Shown: piece by piece, positions 25,874 through 35,273 of the stretch | How the letters are laid out: the number at the start of each line of letters is the position of its first letter | Numbering within the stretch: position 1 is the stretch's first letter | NCBI GenBank assembly: GCA_043736395.1 | Contig: JAYTCQ010000144.1 | Coordinates: forward strand, 1-52,054 | Length of the DNA stretch: 52,054 nucleotides | DNA from: JAFDVL01 sp043736395 | Lineage (GTDB): Bacteria > Acidobacteriota > Blastocatellia > RBC074 | Direction of reading: 5' to 3' | The notes under the pieces: generated by a model | The model's input: only the letters and a program-made list of their open reading frames with translations | What the model was told of the DNA's origin: nothing | The model's database searches: none | Translations under genes and position numbers: made by a program

Positions 25874-27113
25874 ATCGTTCGATCAAAAAATCGCGCGTGA
25901 TTTGCGCGATAGAAGCTGTTCCCGCCTGACGCATATCAATTTGCAATTCACGTCGCAACAACGTGAGAACTGATTCGACGCCCGGTTGCCCGAAGGCTGC
26001 CAAGCCCCATAAATACGGGCGTCCGATGCAAACGGCTCGTGCGCCTAAGGCCAGCGCTTTGAAGATGTCTGTGCCGCGACGAAAGCCGCCATCAATGAGT
26101 ACGGGGATTTTTCCGGCTACGGCAGTAACGACTTCTGGCAAACATTCGATTGATCCGCGTTTGCTATCTTCACCGCGTCCGCCGTGATTGGATACGATGA
26201 CGCCATCCGCGCCGTGTTCGATGGCAAGCTGTGCGTCTTCGCTGGTGACAATCCCTTTTATGACCAGCTTCATCGGCGTCAAATCTTTTAATCGTTTTAC
26301 CACATCCCAATTCAAATTCAGCGGGAGTTGCGTAGTGACCTTCGACACATCCAACCCTTGAAACATAGGCCTGCGGCGAATCATTGCGTTGTAATTAAAA
26401 CCACCGATATGGCAGTCGGTACATTGGCGCGTGTCTACTCTTCGTGCCTTGGCAAGCGTGTCGCGCAACGAACCATTTTGCGAATCCACTGTTAACACGA
26501 ATACCGGACAGCCCGCAGTTTCAGCACGTTTGACTAATCTGCGTGTGACATTCCAATCGTCAGTTGGGTAGAGCTGATACCACGCTGGAGCACCTAGCGC
26601 TTCGTTAACGGCTTCGACCGATGAAGAAGAATGCGTAGATAAAATTTTGTGATGACCTTTGGCGCGGGCGGCTTTGGCGGCGGCAATTTCTCCTTCAGGA
26701 TGAAAAGCTTTCTGGCTGCCAACCGGCGAGAGAAGAATTGGATTGTCAAAGTTCGCGCCGAACAATTTCACCGACATATTAATGTTTTGCACATCGCGCA
26801 GCCGTCTGACGCGCAGTTGATATTTTGAAAATCCTTCGCGATTAGCGCGTAACGTCGAATCATCCGTTACCCCCGTTGAAATATAACCGAAATGCGCAGG
26901 CGGCAAATTCTTGCGGGCGACCGCTTCAAATTCCAGCACGTTGATGGCCTGTTCAGCGGCAGTGATGAGTTCTTCGCTCTGTGCGATGCCCTCAAAGGCG
27001 GAAGAGAATGTAAGTCCGCCAGCCGCCAGCACTGGACTGGCCGCGAGCAAGCGCAGAAAGCGGCGACGACTATCCGCAGTATTCATGATTTTTTGGATTG
27101 ATTGATTATTCAT
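25872..27113 (-). CDS. Tat-exported FMN-dependent alpha-hydroxy-acid dehydrogenase with CxxCH motif
   Basis: A (beta/alpha)8 flavoenzyme of the glycolate/lactate oxidase family, about 413 residues. The N-terminus carries a twin-arginine motif, SRRRFLRLLAASP, so the folded FMN protein is sent to the periplasm. The catalytic His and Arg lie in SNHGGRGED and GGFRRGTD. Between strands it has CTDCH (coding about 26404-26422), a match to the haem c attachment pattern CxxCH, absent from standard oxidases. It may pass electrons to a haem instead of oxygen. Possible starts are 27149, 27113 and 27086. I use 27113, but no clear ribosome binding site decides it. Its stop is touched by a palindrome. The aldolase downstream suggests a joint hydroxy-acid pathway. 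Confidence 0.88.
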   Translation of the reverse strand: MNNQSIQKIMNTADSRRRFLRLLAASPVLAAGGLTFSSAFEGIAQSEELITAAEQAINVLEFEAVARKNLPPAHFGYISTGVTDDSTLRANREGFSKYQLRVRRLRDVQNINMSVKLFGANFDNPILLSPVGSQKAFHPEGEIAAAKAARAKGHHKILSTHSSSSVEAVNEALGAPAWYQLYPTDDWNVTRRLVKRAETAGCPVFVLTVDSQNGSLRDTLAKARRVDTRQCTDCHIGGFNYNAMIRRRPMFQGLDVSKVTTQLPLNLNWDVVKRLKDLTPMKLVIKGIVTSEDAQLAIEHGADGVIVSNHGGRGEDSKRGSIECLPEVVTAVAGKIPVLIDGGFRRGTDIFKALALGARAVCIGRPYLWGLAAFGQPGVESVLTLLRRELQIDMRQAGTASIAQITRDFLIER

Positions 27114-27136
27114 TGAAATGAGTCTTTGGATAGAAG

Positions 27137-27242
27137 GCATGGAGTACAAGCTTCAGCTTGGTTTTACATCTCATCACTGTAAAACCAAGCTGAAGCTTGT
27201 ACTCCCTGCAAATAAAACCAAGCTGAAGCTTGTACTCCATGC
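27137..27242. repeat. Three-armed palindrome with 27-29 bp arms
   Basis: The left arm (27137-27165, core AAGCTTCAGCTTGG) pairs with either of two right arms: 27179-27205 (27 bp, perfect) or 27214-27242 (29 bp, perfect). Two mutually exclusive hairpins are therefore possible. It lies between the amidase stop (27248) and the dehydrogenase start (27113), both minus strand. Confidence 0.9.
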
Positions 27243-27247
27243 TTTCG

Positions 27248-28807
27248 CTAAATTGCTATGTTTGGTCTTTGCTTTGCATACTGTGTCGCCTGCTCAAAGG
27301 CATACGCCAGTTGCAACACGTCAAAATCGCGTTGATGCCGCCCGACTATTTGCAAGCCTACAGGCAAGCCTTCGGGCGTGAATCCGCACGGCACTGAAAT
27401 CGCCGGCAGCCCTGTAATTGTGATCGCGTAACAACTCGCCATCCAATCAATATACGTTTCCATTTTTGTGCCGTTGATTTCGCGTACCCAATCAGTCTCG
27501 ACGGGGAACGGGGCAACTTGTGACACTGGCAGCACAAGAAATTCGTAGCGTTCCATAAACGCATGAACGCGTTGATAAAGCTCTGTACGCTTGGCTTCAG
27601 CGCGTGAGATGTCTGTGCCTTTTAACTGCAAGCCTTTTTCGACATTCCATACGATTGTGTCTTTCAGTTGTGCGCGATGATTTTTGTAATCGTCCGCACG
27701 GTTTTGCGCGAATGACCACGCGCGCAAGATTTGAAAGATTTCATCAGCATCACGAAAATCCGGTTCGCCGTCTTCGACCTGACAATCGAGCGCAACGAAT
27801 ACCGACCGCGCTTTGTCACATGCTTCATTCACGACAGGTTGCACAGGATAGCGGCCTAAATTGCGGCTCCAGGCGATTTTGGTGTTGAGAAAATCGTGAC
27901 CCAACGGACGAGAAAAAATCGAGCCCGGTTCATTCAGAGAAATCGGCGCACGCGGATCAGGACCAGCCAACACCGAAAGTAGCATCGCCAAATCTGACAC
28001 AGTACGCGCGAGTGCGCCTTCAACCGTAAGTGGATTCCAAGCCATCGTAGTTGGGTACACTGGAACCCGCCCCGGCGAATTGCGAAAGCCTACGACATTG
28101 CAAAAACTGGCAGGATTTCTGAGCGAGCCACCCATATCGCTGCCATCGGCCAACGGCAACATTCCGCACGCGAGCGCTACCGCCGCGCCTCCACTGCTGC
28201 CGCCACAGGATTTGCTCAAATCATAAGGATTACGTGTGGCGCCGAAGACAGGATTGTACGTGTGCGACCCCGCGCCAAATTCCGGGACATTCGTTTTGCC
28301 GATGATGATTGCGCCCGCTGTTTTCAGGCGTTCGACGATCAACGCGTCATTGGTCGGCACAAAATCTTTATAAATCAGTGAGCCTTGCGTCGTGCGAATT
28401 CCCGCCGTATTTACTAAATCTTTGACTGCGTGCGGAAAGCCGTGCAGCGGCCCTGATGCTTGTCCCTTCGCCATCAATTCATCGGCAGCTTGCGCGGCGC
28501 GCAGCGCTACGCCTTCATCAATCAACGTAGGGATTGCATTGACCTGTGGATTGACGCGTTTGATTTGCGCGAGGAAGGCGGTCATCACTTCGCGTGAGGA
28601 AACTTCACGCCTATTGATGAGGCGTGACAGCTCCACTGCGTCTTTAAAACAGAGTTCGGCTTCGGGTCGAACCTTAGGTGTATTTTGGGCGAGTACGGGA
28701 ACCTCGCCCACCAATTCAGTCACGCCGAGCGAACCCGGGGCGGATAAAAATTCAGGACGTGTGACGTTTGGGACTAAAGGAAAATCACCTGTGTTATCAG
28801 GGGTCAT
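27248..28807 (-). CDS. Amidase (amidase-signature family)
   Basis: Hydrolase of 519 residues with the Ser-Ser-Lys triad of the amidase-signature family: Lys129 (HAVKD), the cis-Ser in GGSSGG (202-207), and the nucleophile Ser228 in SDMGGSLR. It could act on a variety of amides or aryl amides. It is not GatA, because no GatB or GatC gene is near and the N-terminus differs. The ATG follows GAGGAT. The first 45 residues are not part of the amidase fold and do not look like a classic signal peptide. It lies 44 nt downstream of the DapA-family gene at 28852-29787 on the same strand, so the two probably share a transcript. The substrate remains unknown. Confidence 0.9.
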   Translation of the reverse strand: MTPDNTGDFPLVPNVTRPEFLSAPGSLGVTELVGEVPVLAQNTPKVRPEAELCFKDAVELSRLINRREVSSREVMTAFLAQIKRVNPQVNAIPTLIDEGVALRAAQAADELMAKGQASGPLHGFPHAVKDLVNTAGIRTTQGSLIYKDFVPTNDALIVERLKTAGAIIIGKTNVPEFGAGSHTYNPVFGATRNPYDLSKSCGGSSGGAAVALACGMLPLADGSDMGGSLRNPASFCNVVGFRNSPGRVPVYPTTMAWNPLTVEGALARTVSDLAMLLSVLAGPDPRAPISLNEPGSIFSRPLGHDFLNTKIAWSRNLGRYPVQPVVNEACDKARSVFVALDCQVEDGEPDFRDADEIFQILRAWSFAQNRADDYKNHRAQLKDTIVWNVEKGLQLKGTDISRAEAKRTELYQRVHAFMERYEFLVLPVSQVAPFPVETDWVREINGTKMETYIDWMASCYAITITGLPAISVPCGFTPEGLPVGLQIVGRHQRDFDVLQLAYAFEQATQYAKQRPNIAI

Positions 28808-28851
28808 ACAGATAATCCTCTTGCAGAAAAATTATGACAGCCTGAAATATT

Positions 28852-29787
28852 CTAGCTGTGGTTTTGTGCTAGCAATGCATTTGCAACCGGCGCAATCGCT
28901 TCTAATCCTTCCGATGAGACAGCCGATAAAAACGGCGGTACGGCGCCCGTATCGGCGATGCCTGCCAATGCCGTTGCGTAGTGCAAAACTTTGGCGGGAC
29001 TTGATGCGTCGCGCAAATCTTCCAGCGGAATAAAATGCTCGCGAATTTTTTCAGCCGCGTCATAATCTTTGTTCACGCAGGCTGCAAATAATTTGTTGGT
29101 CAATAAAGGCGCAATGCAGCCTGAACCGGTCGTGAATCCCGGCAAGCTCCAATCGCGCATGTGAATGATGGCAGGTCGCTCGCCGATGCCGCTGACGATT
29201 CGAGATTTGTCTACGCGTGTTAGCAGAGATGCGAGATAGTCGTCTTCTTTAGGATTTTGACGAACTACGGCGTACTTGATGGCAACGCAGATGCCTTCGT
29301 CCACGAGCTTGGCTACGACATCGAGACCCGCTTCTTTATTGGCTCCGAAGTTATGCTCTTCTTTGAGGTATAAAATTAATGGAGTCTGCGCGGCTTCGTG
29401 AATTTCGCGTAAGCCGTGTTCGAGTCCTGCCGCATCACGTGGATCAGAGCAGGGAAGATGCATCACGGCAGGGAATTTATATTTCTTCAGAATTAAAGCC
29501 TGATCCATCGAACGTCCGTACGACGGGCCGAGACTTGGGATCGCCCAAAGGTTATCCGCAAATCCGGTTAGCCAGTCGAGCATCTGTTCATATTCGGCCA
29601 GCGTAATGTGATAAAGAAACGCATTGCCGCCATACAAAAATCTGGTCATGCCGCCATTGGCAAGGTGGCGGACGACATTTTCATTTTGATCAAGATCAAG
29701 TTCGCGTTTCGAATTATTTTTCCGGGCTAACGGTGGAACAGGAAATACGCCCTGTAAATCCTCAAGTGTGACAGAAGAAGTTTTCAT
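28852..29787 (-). CDS. DapA-superfamily protein
   Basis: A 311-residue protein with the (beta/alpha)8 layout of the dihydrodipicolinate synthase superfamily. The Schiff-base lysine is probably in CVAIKYAVV. The usual GTTGE segment is replaced by a divergent one (TRFLYGGNAFLYHIT) and the tyrosine segment reads LYLKEE, so substrate and mechanism may differ from DapA proper. GAGGATAA precedes the ATG. It is the first gene of a minus-strand pair with the amidase and divergent from a D-2-hydroxyacid dehydrogenase. A lyase or dehydratase for a 2-oxo acid derivative is the best guess, and lysine biosynthesis is unlikely. Confidence 0.75.
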   Translation of the reverse strand: MKTSSVTLEDLQGVFPVPPLARKNNSKRELDLDQNENVVRHLANGGMTRFLYGGNAFLYHITLAEYEQMLDWLTGFADNLWAIPSLGPSYGRSMDQALILKKYKFPAVMHLPCSDPRDAAGLEHGLREIHEAAQTPLILYLKEEHNFGANKEAGLDVVAKLVDEGICVAIKYAVVRQNPKEDDYLASLLTRVDKSRIVSGIGERPAIIHMRDWSLPGFTTGSGCIAPLLTNKLFAACVNKDYDAAEKIREHFIPLEDLRDASSPAKVLHYATALAGIADTGAVPPFLSAVSSEGLEAIAPVANALLAQNHS

Positions 29788-29873
29788 TTATCCTCGCTTA
29801 TGATTGAATTGGTCTGACAAATAAATAGGATTCATCTTACGCGGTGACGTTCATTGCTGCAAACTTTTAGACT

Positions 29874-30791
29874 ATGAAAATATATCAGTGTTTCAAATTT
29901 CCAACCTCGGCGCTTGACGTCCTGCACGCAGGAATTGGCGCTCATCAATTAACCGAAGATATTAACGAAGCCGACATCGCAGTCGGGTTGCCCGCGCCGG
30001 AAGCAGTACGCCAATCCCCCAATATTAAATGGGTTCAGATGGCATCCGCGGGTTATGACAGTTTTGATAAACCTGAAATTCGCGAGTGGTTAAATGAGCG
30101 CGGGATCAAGGTCAGCAACAGCTCAAATATTTATAACGAACCCTGCGCGCAGCACGCGTTGACGATGATGCTGGCATTGTCGCGGAGGATTCCACAGGCG
30201 TGCGCGAATCAATCCGGTTCGCGTGAATGGAAGCAGTGGGAAGAACGCAAAGATACGTGGTTGCTCAAAGGGCAAACAGTTTTATTGTTGAGCTATGGCG
30301 CGATTGCGAAACGGCTTTGCGAAATGCTGGCTCCGTTTCACATGAACGTTATTGCTGTTCGCCGCAACGTCACCGGGACCGAATCCATCAAAGCCATCAC
30401 CGAAAATGAGCTGAGCCAATTTCTCCCAACCGCCGATCATGTCGTTAATATTTTGCCCGGCGGTGACGATACGATAAATTATATGGATGCCGCGAAGTTT
30501 GATCAGATGAAACGCGGTGCAATCTATTACAGCATCGGGCGCGGCACGACTACGGATCAAAGGGCGATTGCGGATGCATTAAATTCCGGTCATTTGTCAG
30601 CGGCGTATTTGGATGTGACTTCGCCGGAGCCGCTGCCGAGTGATCATGAATTATGGAAGGTGCCGAATTGTTACATCACACCGCATACAGCAGGCGGACA
30701 TCACGATGAATTTATTCGAATCGTGCAGCAATTTTTAGAAAATCTGAAACGATTTGAGAATGATGAAGAATTGTTGGATCGTGTGATCTGA
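29874..30791 (+). CDS. D-2-hydroxyacid dehydrogenase family protein
   Basis: NAD-dependent dehydrogenase family protein of 305 residues. The catalytic Arg, Glu and His appear in YSIGRGTTTDQR, TSPEPLP and TPHTAGGH. The nucleotide-binding loop is unusual: it reads LLLSYGAIAKRL where the family has G-x-G-x-x-G, so the first glycine is Ser and the last is Ala. Cofactor binding may therefore be altered. The length is near the lower end for the family. It stands alone on the plus strand, divergent from the DapA-family/amidase pair, which suggests shared regulation. A ribosome binding site is weak. It could reduce the oxo-acid made by neighbouring enzymes. Confidence 0.85.
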   Translation: MKIYQCFKFPTSALDVLHAGIGAHQLTEDINEADIAVGLPAPEAVRQSPNIKWVQMASAGYDSFDKPEIREWLNERGIKVSNSSNIYNEPCAQHALTMMLALSRRIPQACANQSGSREWKQWEERKDTWLLKGQTVLLLSYGAIAKRLCEMLAPFHMNVIAVRRNVTGTESIKAITENELSQFLPTADHVVNILPGGDDTINYMDAAKFDQMKRGAIYYSIGRGTTTDQRAIADALNSGHLSAAYLDVTSPEPLPSDHELWKVPNCYITPHTAGGHHDEFIRIVQQFLENLKRFENDEELLDRVI

Positions 30792-30894
30792 TGTAGTGTG
30801 AACTGTTAATTCGTTCTGTTTAGTCGCTCTGAAGTTGCTAAAGAAAATTCAATTCTAGTGCGTTTTATCGTGAATTCGTAGGTTTGGTCTTACA

Positions 30895-31401
30895 ATGTTT
30901 AGAAATCTGAAAGTAAAAGTACACATTGTAGCAATCTTCTCTATTGGCCTACTGACCAGTTGCTATATGAAGCATGGTCATCCGACCGATGAAGAATTAC
31001 TTGGCAATTGGCAAACTCACAAAACCGATTTCGATCAACTTCTTCAGATGTTCCAGACTGATAAAAAACTTAGCAGAGTGTCGTTTGACTTCACTCGCCC
31101 TGAACATCCCGATGAAATTGGGATTAGCATTGAGAGAGTTAATAAGTACAAGGGTTATTTTAATAAGCTCGGATTGACAGCAGGGATTGAAGGATACGAT
31201 GAAAGAGACACGATCTGGTTTTATTCCTCAACACAAGGTTTAGCCGTAAGTGGGTCAAGCAAGGGATATGCTTATCTCGAAATAAAGCCTAAGCTTATTG
31301 TCGATGATTTGGATAAGTATTGGTCGAAAGATGGCAAATCATTTACAGCTTTTAAAAACATCGAAGGAAACTGGTATTTGTACCTCCAATTTCAAAATTG
31401 A
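30895..31401 (+). CDS. Putative lipoprotein of unknown function
   Basis: A 168-residue protein with an N-terminal membrane segment ending in the lipobox LLTSC (Cys23), so it should be lipid-anchored on the periplasmic side. The mature part starts HPTDEELLGNW and has alternating aromatic and hydrophobic residues suggesting a small beta-rich domain. I do not recognise a family. It lies 35 nt before the first DUF1549/DUF1553 cytochrome gene on the same strand, so co-expression is likely, but there is no clear functional link. Confidence 0.72.
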   Translation: MFRNLKVKVHIVAIFSIGLLTSCYMKHGHPTDEELLGNWQTHKTDFDQLLQMFQTDKKLSRVSFDFTRPEHPDEIGISIERVNKYKGYFNKLGLTAGIEGYDERDTIWFYSSTQGLAVSGSSKGYAYLEIKPKLIVDDLDKYWSKDGKSFTAFKNIEGNWYLYLQFQN

Positions 31402-31436
31402 GTTACTGAAACAATAGCGCACTGGTTTAGGAATAT

Positions 31437-34400
31437 ATGGTAATTAAACCTCAACTTACAATCATTCTATTAGCGGTATTCGGGCTGACTATATTTATCA
31501 ATTCTTATTCCGCTTCCGCACAAAAACCAATTGATTTCAATCGTGAAATTCGTCCAATTCTTTCCGACAATTGCTTCAGTTGTCACGGCCCTGACGATCA
31601 ACAGCGAAAGGCGAAATTGCGCTTTGATACGAAGGAAGGCGCATTCGCCAAAGTTGGCGTCATCATTGCCGGTGACTCAGCGAATTCACGTTTGATGAAA
31701 CGCATCGAGAGCGCGAATCCGGATACGGTCATGCCGCCGCCTGAGAGCGGGCATAAATTGACGCCACAGCATATTGACACCTTCAAACGCTGGATCGAAG
31801 AAGGCGCGAAATGGAATGAGCATTGGGCGTTCACCGCTCCGAAAAAAATTGAACCGCCGACCGTGCAAAATTCGGCGTGGGTACGCAATCCAATTGATAA
31901 TTTTATTCTCGCTCGTTTGGAAAAAGAAAATCTGAAGCCATCGCCTGAAGCCGACAAAACAACGTTGATTCGTCGCCTCAGTTATGACTTAACTGGGCTG
32001 CCACCGACGACAGAAGAAGTAGATAATTTTCTGAGCGACAATTCACCGAACGCTTATGAAAAAGTTGTCGATCGTTTGCTCAGCAGCCCGCGTTACGGTG
32101 AACGTTTTGCGATGTATTGTATGGACATTGCCCGGTATGCCGACACGCATGGATTTCACATTGATTCGCATCGTGAAATGTACCCGTGGCGCGACTGGGT
32201 GATTAAATCGTTCAATAGTAATAAGCCGTACGATCAATTCATCATCGAACAGCTCGCCGGAGATTTATTGCCGAATGCTACGCTGGATCAAAAAATCGGC
32301 TCAGGATTTAACCGCAATCACATGATCAATTTTGAAGGCGGCGCGATTCCTGAAGAGTACCAAACTGAATATGTGATTGATCGGGTTGAGACGACTTCGA
32401 ATGCGTTTATGGCTTTGACGATGGGCTGCGCGCGTTGTCATACGCACAAGTACGATCCGATTTCTCATAAAGAATTTTATCAGTTTGCGGCGTTCTTCAA
32501 TTCTGTTCCCGAAGTTGGATTAGACGGCCGTGACGGCAACGCGAAGCCGTTTTTAGCTTTGCCAACAACTGAGCAAAAATCCATTCAGGATAGATTGACC
32601 GCGACCATAAAAGCCAAAGAAAAATTGTTGGATGAAAAAGTTATCGCACCCGATCAAACAGCGTGGGAGAAGCAATTTGTTGGAAAAATCGCCGAAGCGC
32701 CGCGCGAAGGTTTAATTGCGCATTATGAATTTGATGGATCATTGAGCGACGTTTCAGGTCATTATTTGCACGCTCGGCGCTTGCAGGGAAACCCCGATTT
32801 TCAAACAGGAAAAATCGGACGCGGAGCCAGTTTCGATGGTGATACGCAGGTGACGTTTGGAAATATCGTCGCGAAAGAAAATTCTGCGCCGTTCACCATT
32901 ACCGGTTGGTACCGGGCCAACAAAAATTTGCCGATTACGTTATTTCAAAAACTTGATAATCCTGACAGGCGACAGGGATTTGAAGTCACGCTGGATGGTT
33001 GGCAATTAGTCGGCATCCAGCGCCGCGCTGCAAAAATGACAATCCGCTTCGCAACCAATAAAGACAGCGCTATCGAAGTGAAAACGCGCACAGTGGTCAA
33101 CGTCGTAGATCGTGGACTCGTCACGATTTCTTATGATGGTTCCGGCAGTGCAGCAGGTGTCAAAGTCTTCCTCGATGAGAAACCGATGGGGCTGGAAATC
33201 ATCAAAGATAATTTATCTGGATCGTTCGGAAACGAAGCTGATTTTCAGATAGGAAATAAAAATTTTGGCAGGCCATTCAACGGCGTCATTGATGATTTAC
33301 GATTTTACAATCGAGTATTGAGCAATAAAGAAATCGAACATTTGGCTATTCATTATCCGATTCAAACGTACCTGTCGGGAGTTTACGGACAGCTTTCCAA
33401 GGACGAAAAAGAATCCGTTAGAAATTATTTTCTGACCTATGCCGCACCGGAAAATCTCAAGAATGAATACGCCGCGTTGAATCAATTAAAGAAAGAAAAG
33501 ACCGCGCTTGAAAAACAAATTGTCACGACGATGGTGATGAGTGAGATGGAAAAACCGCGTGACACCTTCATCCTCGGACGCGGCGATTATCGCAATAAAA
33601 CTGAAAAAGTTACGCCGGGAGTCTTAGCAGTATTACCTGCGATAAATTCTAAAAATAAAATTCCAAATCGCCTTGACCTCGCAAATTGGTTGGTTGCTCC
33701 TTCGCATCCATTGACCGCCCGCGTAGCCGTCAATCGCTTCTGGCAATTATTTTTCGGACTTGGCATCGTGAAGACGTCCGAAGATTTTGGATCGCAAGGA
33801 GAACCGCCGGTGAATGCAGAATTATTGGATTGGCTCGCGGTCACGTACCGCGACGGTAATGCGGATTTAGGATTGCGGATTGCGGAATCGAAATCCGCTC
33901 CGCAATCCGCTCCGCAATCCGCAATCAACAATTCGCAATGGAACACAAAGACACTCCTCCGCCTCATTGTCACTTCCGCCACCTATCGTCAGACTTCCAA
34001 AACAAATTCTGAATTGAAAGAAAAAGACCCTGAAAATCGCTTGCTCGCACGCGGCGCACGCTATCGCTTACAAGGCGAGGTAATTCGCGATACGGCGTTG
34101 ATGGCGAGTGGATTGATGAATCCAGAAATCGGTGGCAAGAGCGTCTTTCCTTATCAACCTCCGGGACTCTGGGAAGAAATGGCATTTGGCGACGGGTTCA
34201 CCGCACAAACGTACGTGCCAAGTAAAGGTAAAGATTTATACCGCCGCAGCATGTATTCCTTCTGGAAGCGCACTGTCCCGCCCGCCGCGATGTCTACATT
34301 TGACGCGCCGGATCGCGAGAAATGTGTAGTGAGGCGACCTGTGACAAATACTCCGTTGCAGGCGCTGATCACGATGAATGATCCAACCTACATCGAAGCC

Positions 34401-34694
34401 GCAAGAGTGCTGGCAACTAAAGCATTGACGCAAGGAAAAGATTTTGATGCGCGAATTATTTTTGCTTTTCGACAAGCAACCGCCCGTCAGCCAAGCGACA
34501 AGGAAGTGAATTTATTGCGCGATCTGCTGTTACAACAGATGTCGAATTTCACTAAAAATCGACAGGCTGCCGAACAGTTGATAAAGGTTGGTGAGACTCC
34601 GAATGATGGAAAAATTGATGCGTCAGAAATGGCGGCGTGGACGATGGTGGTGAGTGCTATTTTGAATTTGGATGAGGTGGTGACGAGGGAGTAG
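31437..34694 (+). CDS. DUF1549/DUF1553 cytochrome protein with LamG-like domain
   Basis: A 1085-residue exported protein. Order: signal peptide (1-28); cytochrome-type PSCyt1 with CFSCH (46-50); PSCyt2/DUF1549 (about 150-360) including the second motif CARCHTH; a LamG-like jellyroll (about 425-640, ending FNGVIDDLRFYNRVLSNKEIE); and PSD1/DUF1553 (about 740-1070). Such proteins are abundant in Planctomycetes and Acidobacteria. They are thought to act in periplasmic breakdown of complex substrates but have no proven function. Residues 808-834 (NADLGLRIAES ... NNSQ) are a palindromic repeat insertion including a 12-nt tandem duplication. The usual DUF1501 partner gene is absent, and a 2OG-Fe(II) oxygenase follows after 7 nt. 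AGGA lies before the ATG. Confidence 0.92.
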   Translation: MVIKPQLTIILLAVFGLTIFINSYSASAQKPIDFNREIRPILSDNCFSCHGPDDQQRKAKLRFDTKEGAFAKVGVIIAGDSANSRLMKRIESANPDTVMPPPESGHKLTPQHIDTFKRWIEEGAKWNEHWAFTAPKKIEPPTVQNSAWVRNPIDNFILARLEKENLKPSPEADKTTLIRRLSYDLTGLPPTTEEVDNFLSDNSPNAYEKVVDRLLSSPRYGERFAMYCMDIARYADTHGFHIDSHREMYPWRDWVIKSFNSNKPYDQFIIEQLAGDLLPNATLDQKIGSGFNRNHMINFEGGAIPEEYQTEYVIDRVETTSNAFMALTMGCARCHTHKYDPISHKEFYQFAAFFNSVPEVGLDGRDGNAKPFLALPTTEQKSIQDRLTATIKAKEKLLDEKVIAPDQTAWEKQFVGKIAEAPREGLIAHYEFDGSLSDVSGHYLHARRLQGNPDFQTGKIGRGASFDGDTQVTFGNIVAKENSAPFTITGWYRANKNLPITLFQKLDNPDRRQGFEVTLDGWQLVGIQRRAAKMTIRFATNKDSAIEVKTRTVVNVVDRGLVTISYDGSGSAAGVKVFLDEKPMGLEIIKDNLSGSFGNEADFQIGNKNFGRPFNGVIDDLRFYNRVLSNKEIEHLAIHYPIQTYLSGVYGQLSKDEKESVRNYFLTYAAPENLKNEYAALNQLKKEKTALEKQIVTTMVMSEMEKPRDTFILGRGDYRNKTEKVTPGVLAVLPAINSKNKIPNRLDLANWLVAPSHPLTARVAVNRFWQLFFGLGIVKTSEDFGSQGEPPVNAELLDWLAVTYRDGNADLGLRIAESKSAPQSAPQSAINNSQWNTKTLLRLIVTSATYRQTSKTNSELKEKDPENRLLARGARYRLQGEVIRDTALMASGLMNPEIGGKSVFPYQPPGLWEEMAFGDGFTAQTYVPSKGKDLYRRSMYSFWKRTVPPAAMSTFDAPDREKCVVRRPVTNTPLQALITMNDPTYIEAARVLATKALTQGKDFDARIIFAFRQATARQPSDKEVNLLRDLLLQQMSNFTKNRQAAEQLIKVGETPNDGKIDASEMAAWTMVVSAILNLDEVVTRE
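33858..33925 (+). repeat. In-frame palindromic coding repeat in DUF1553 domain, gene 1
   Basis: Perfect 15-bp arms at 33872-33886 (ATTGCGGATTGCGGA) and 33911-33925. Within it a 12-nt unit AATCCGCTCCGC occurs twice in tandem (33892-33903, 33904-33915), giving the doubled peptide SAPQSAPQ. It codes residues 808 to about 830 in frame, and lies at the same site as the element in gene 2 (38020-38093). Confidence 0.85.
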
Positions 34695-34701
34695 GAGACA
34701 C

Positions 34702-35271
34702 ATGGAAGACGTTGATAAATCCAAGCCATATATATTCACAGTTCCTGATTTACTTGACCCTGCTGATTGTCAAGCTTTGATTGCCAAAATTGAAGCATTG
34801 AATCCAGAGATTGCTACCATTAATACGATGACTGGTACTCGGGTACGAGCTGAAGTTCGCAATAATGATCGCGTTATTTTTGAACATGTAGAACTTGCTC
34901 AGATTCTCCTGAAGCGAGTTCGGCATAAAGCCCCTCAGGAAATTCATGGAAAGACGTTTATAGGAATTAATGAGCGTTTTCGTTGTTATCGCTATAAGCC
35001 AGGGATGCGATTTGCCCCTCATACTGATGGTTCATTTCTTCGTGATGAGTTCGAACAAAGCTTCTATTCTTTTCTCGTTTATTTGAACGATGAATTTGAG
35101 GGAGGTAACACTACATTTTTGACCAAGCCTGAAGTTTCGATTGAACCCGAAACCGGGATGGGATTGCTGTTTCAGCATCCAATTATTCACGAAGGAAGTC
35201 TTGTCACGAAAGGAATAAAATATGTGGCGAGGACTGATCTCATGTATCGCCTCATTGAACCTAAAGAATAA
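34702..35271 (+). CDS. 2-oxoglutarate/Fe(II)-dependent oxygenase, prolyl-4-hydroxylase-like
   Basis: A 189-residue enzyme with the double-stranded beta-helix of the P4H alpha-subunit family. Iron ligands His107 and Asp109 are in FAPHTDGS and the third is His163 (IIHEG). A basic residue to hold 2-oxoglutarate is Lys173 (GIKYVARTDL). It hydroxylates an unknown protein or small molecule in the cytoplasm, as no signal peptide is present. AGGAG overlaps the end of the preceding DUF1553 gene, whose stop is only 7 nt upstream, so both are on one transcript. It ends 2 nt before the convergent membrane-protein gene. The start is well supported. Confidence 0.9.
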   Translation: MEDVDKSKPYIFTVPDLLDPADCQALIAKIEALNPEIATINTMTGTRVRAEVRNNDRVIFEHVELAQILLKRVRHKAPQEIHGKTFIGINERFRCYRYKPGMRFAPHTDGSFLRDEFEQSFYSFLVYLNDEFEGGNTTFLTKPEVSIEPETGMGLLFQHPIIHEGSLVTKGIKYVARTDLMYRLIEPKE

Positions 35272-35273
35272 TT

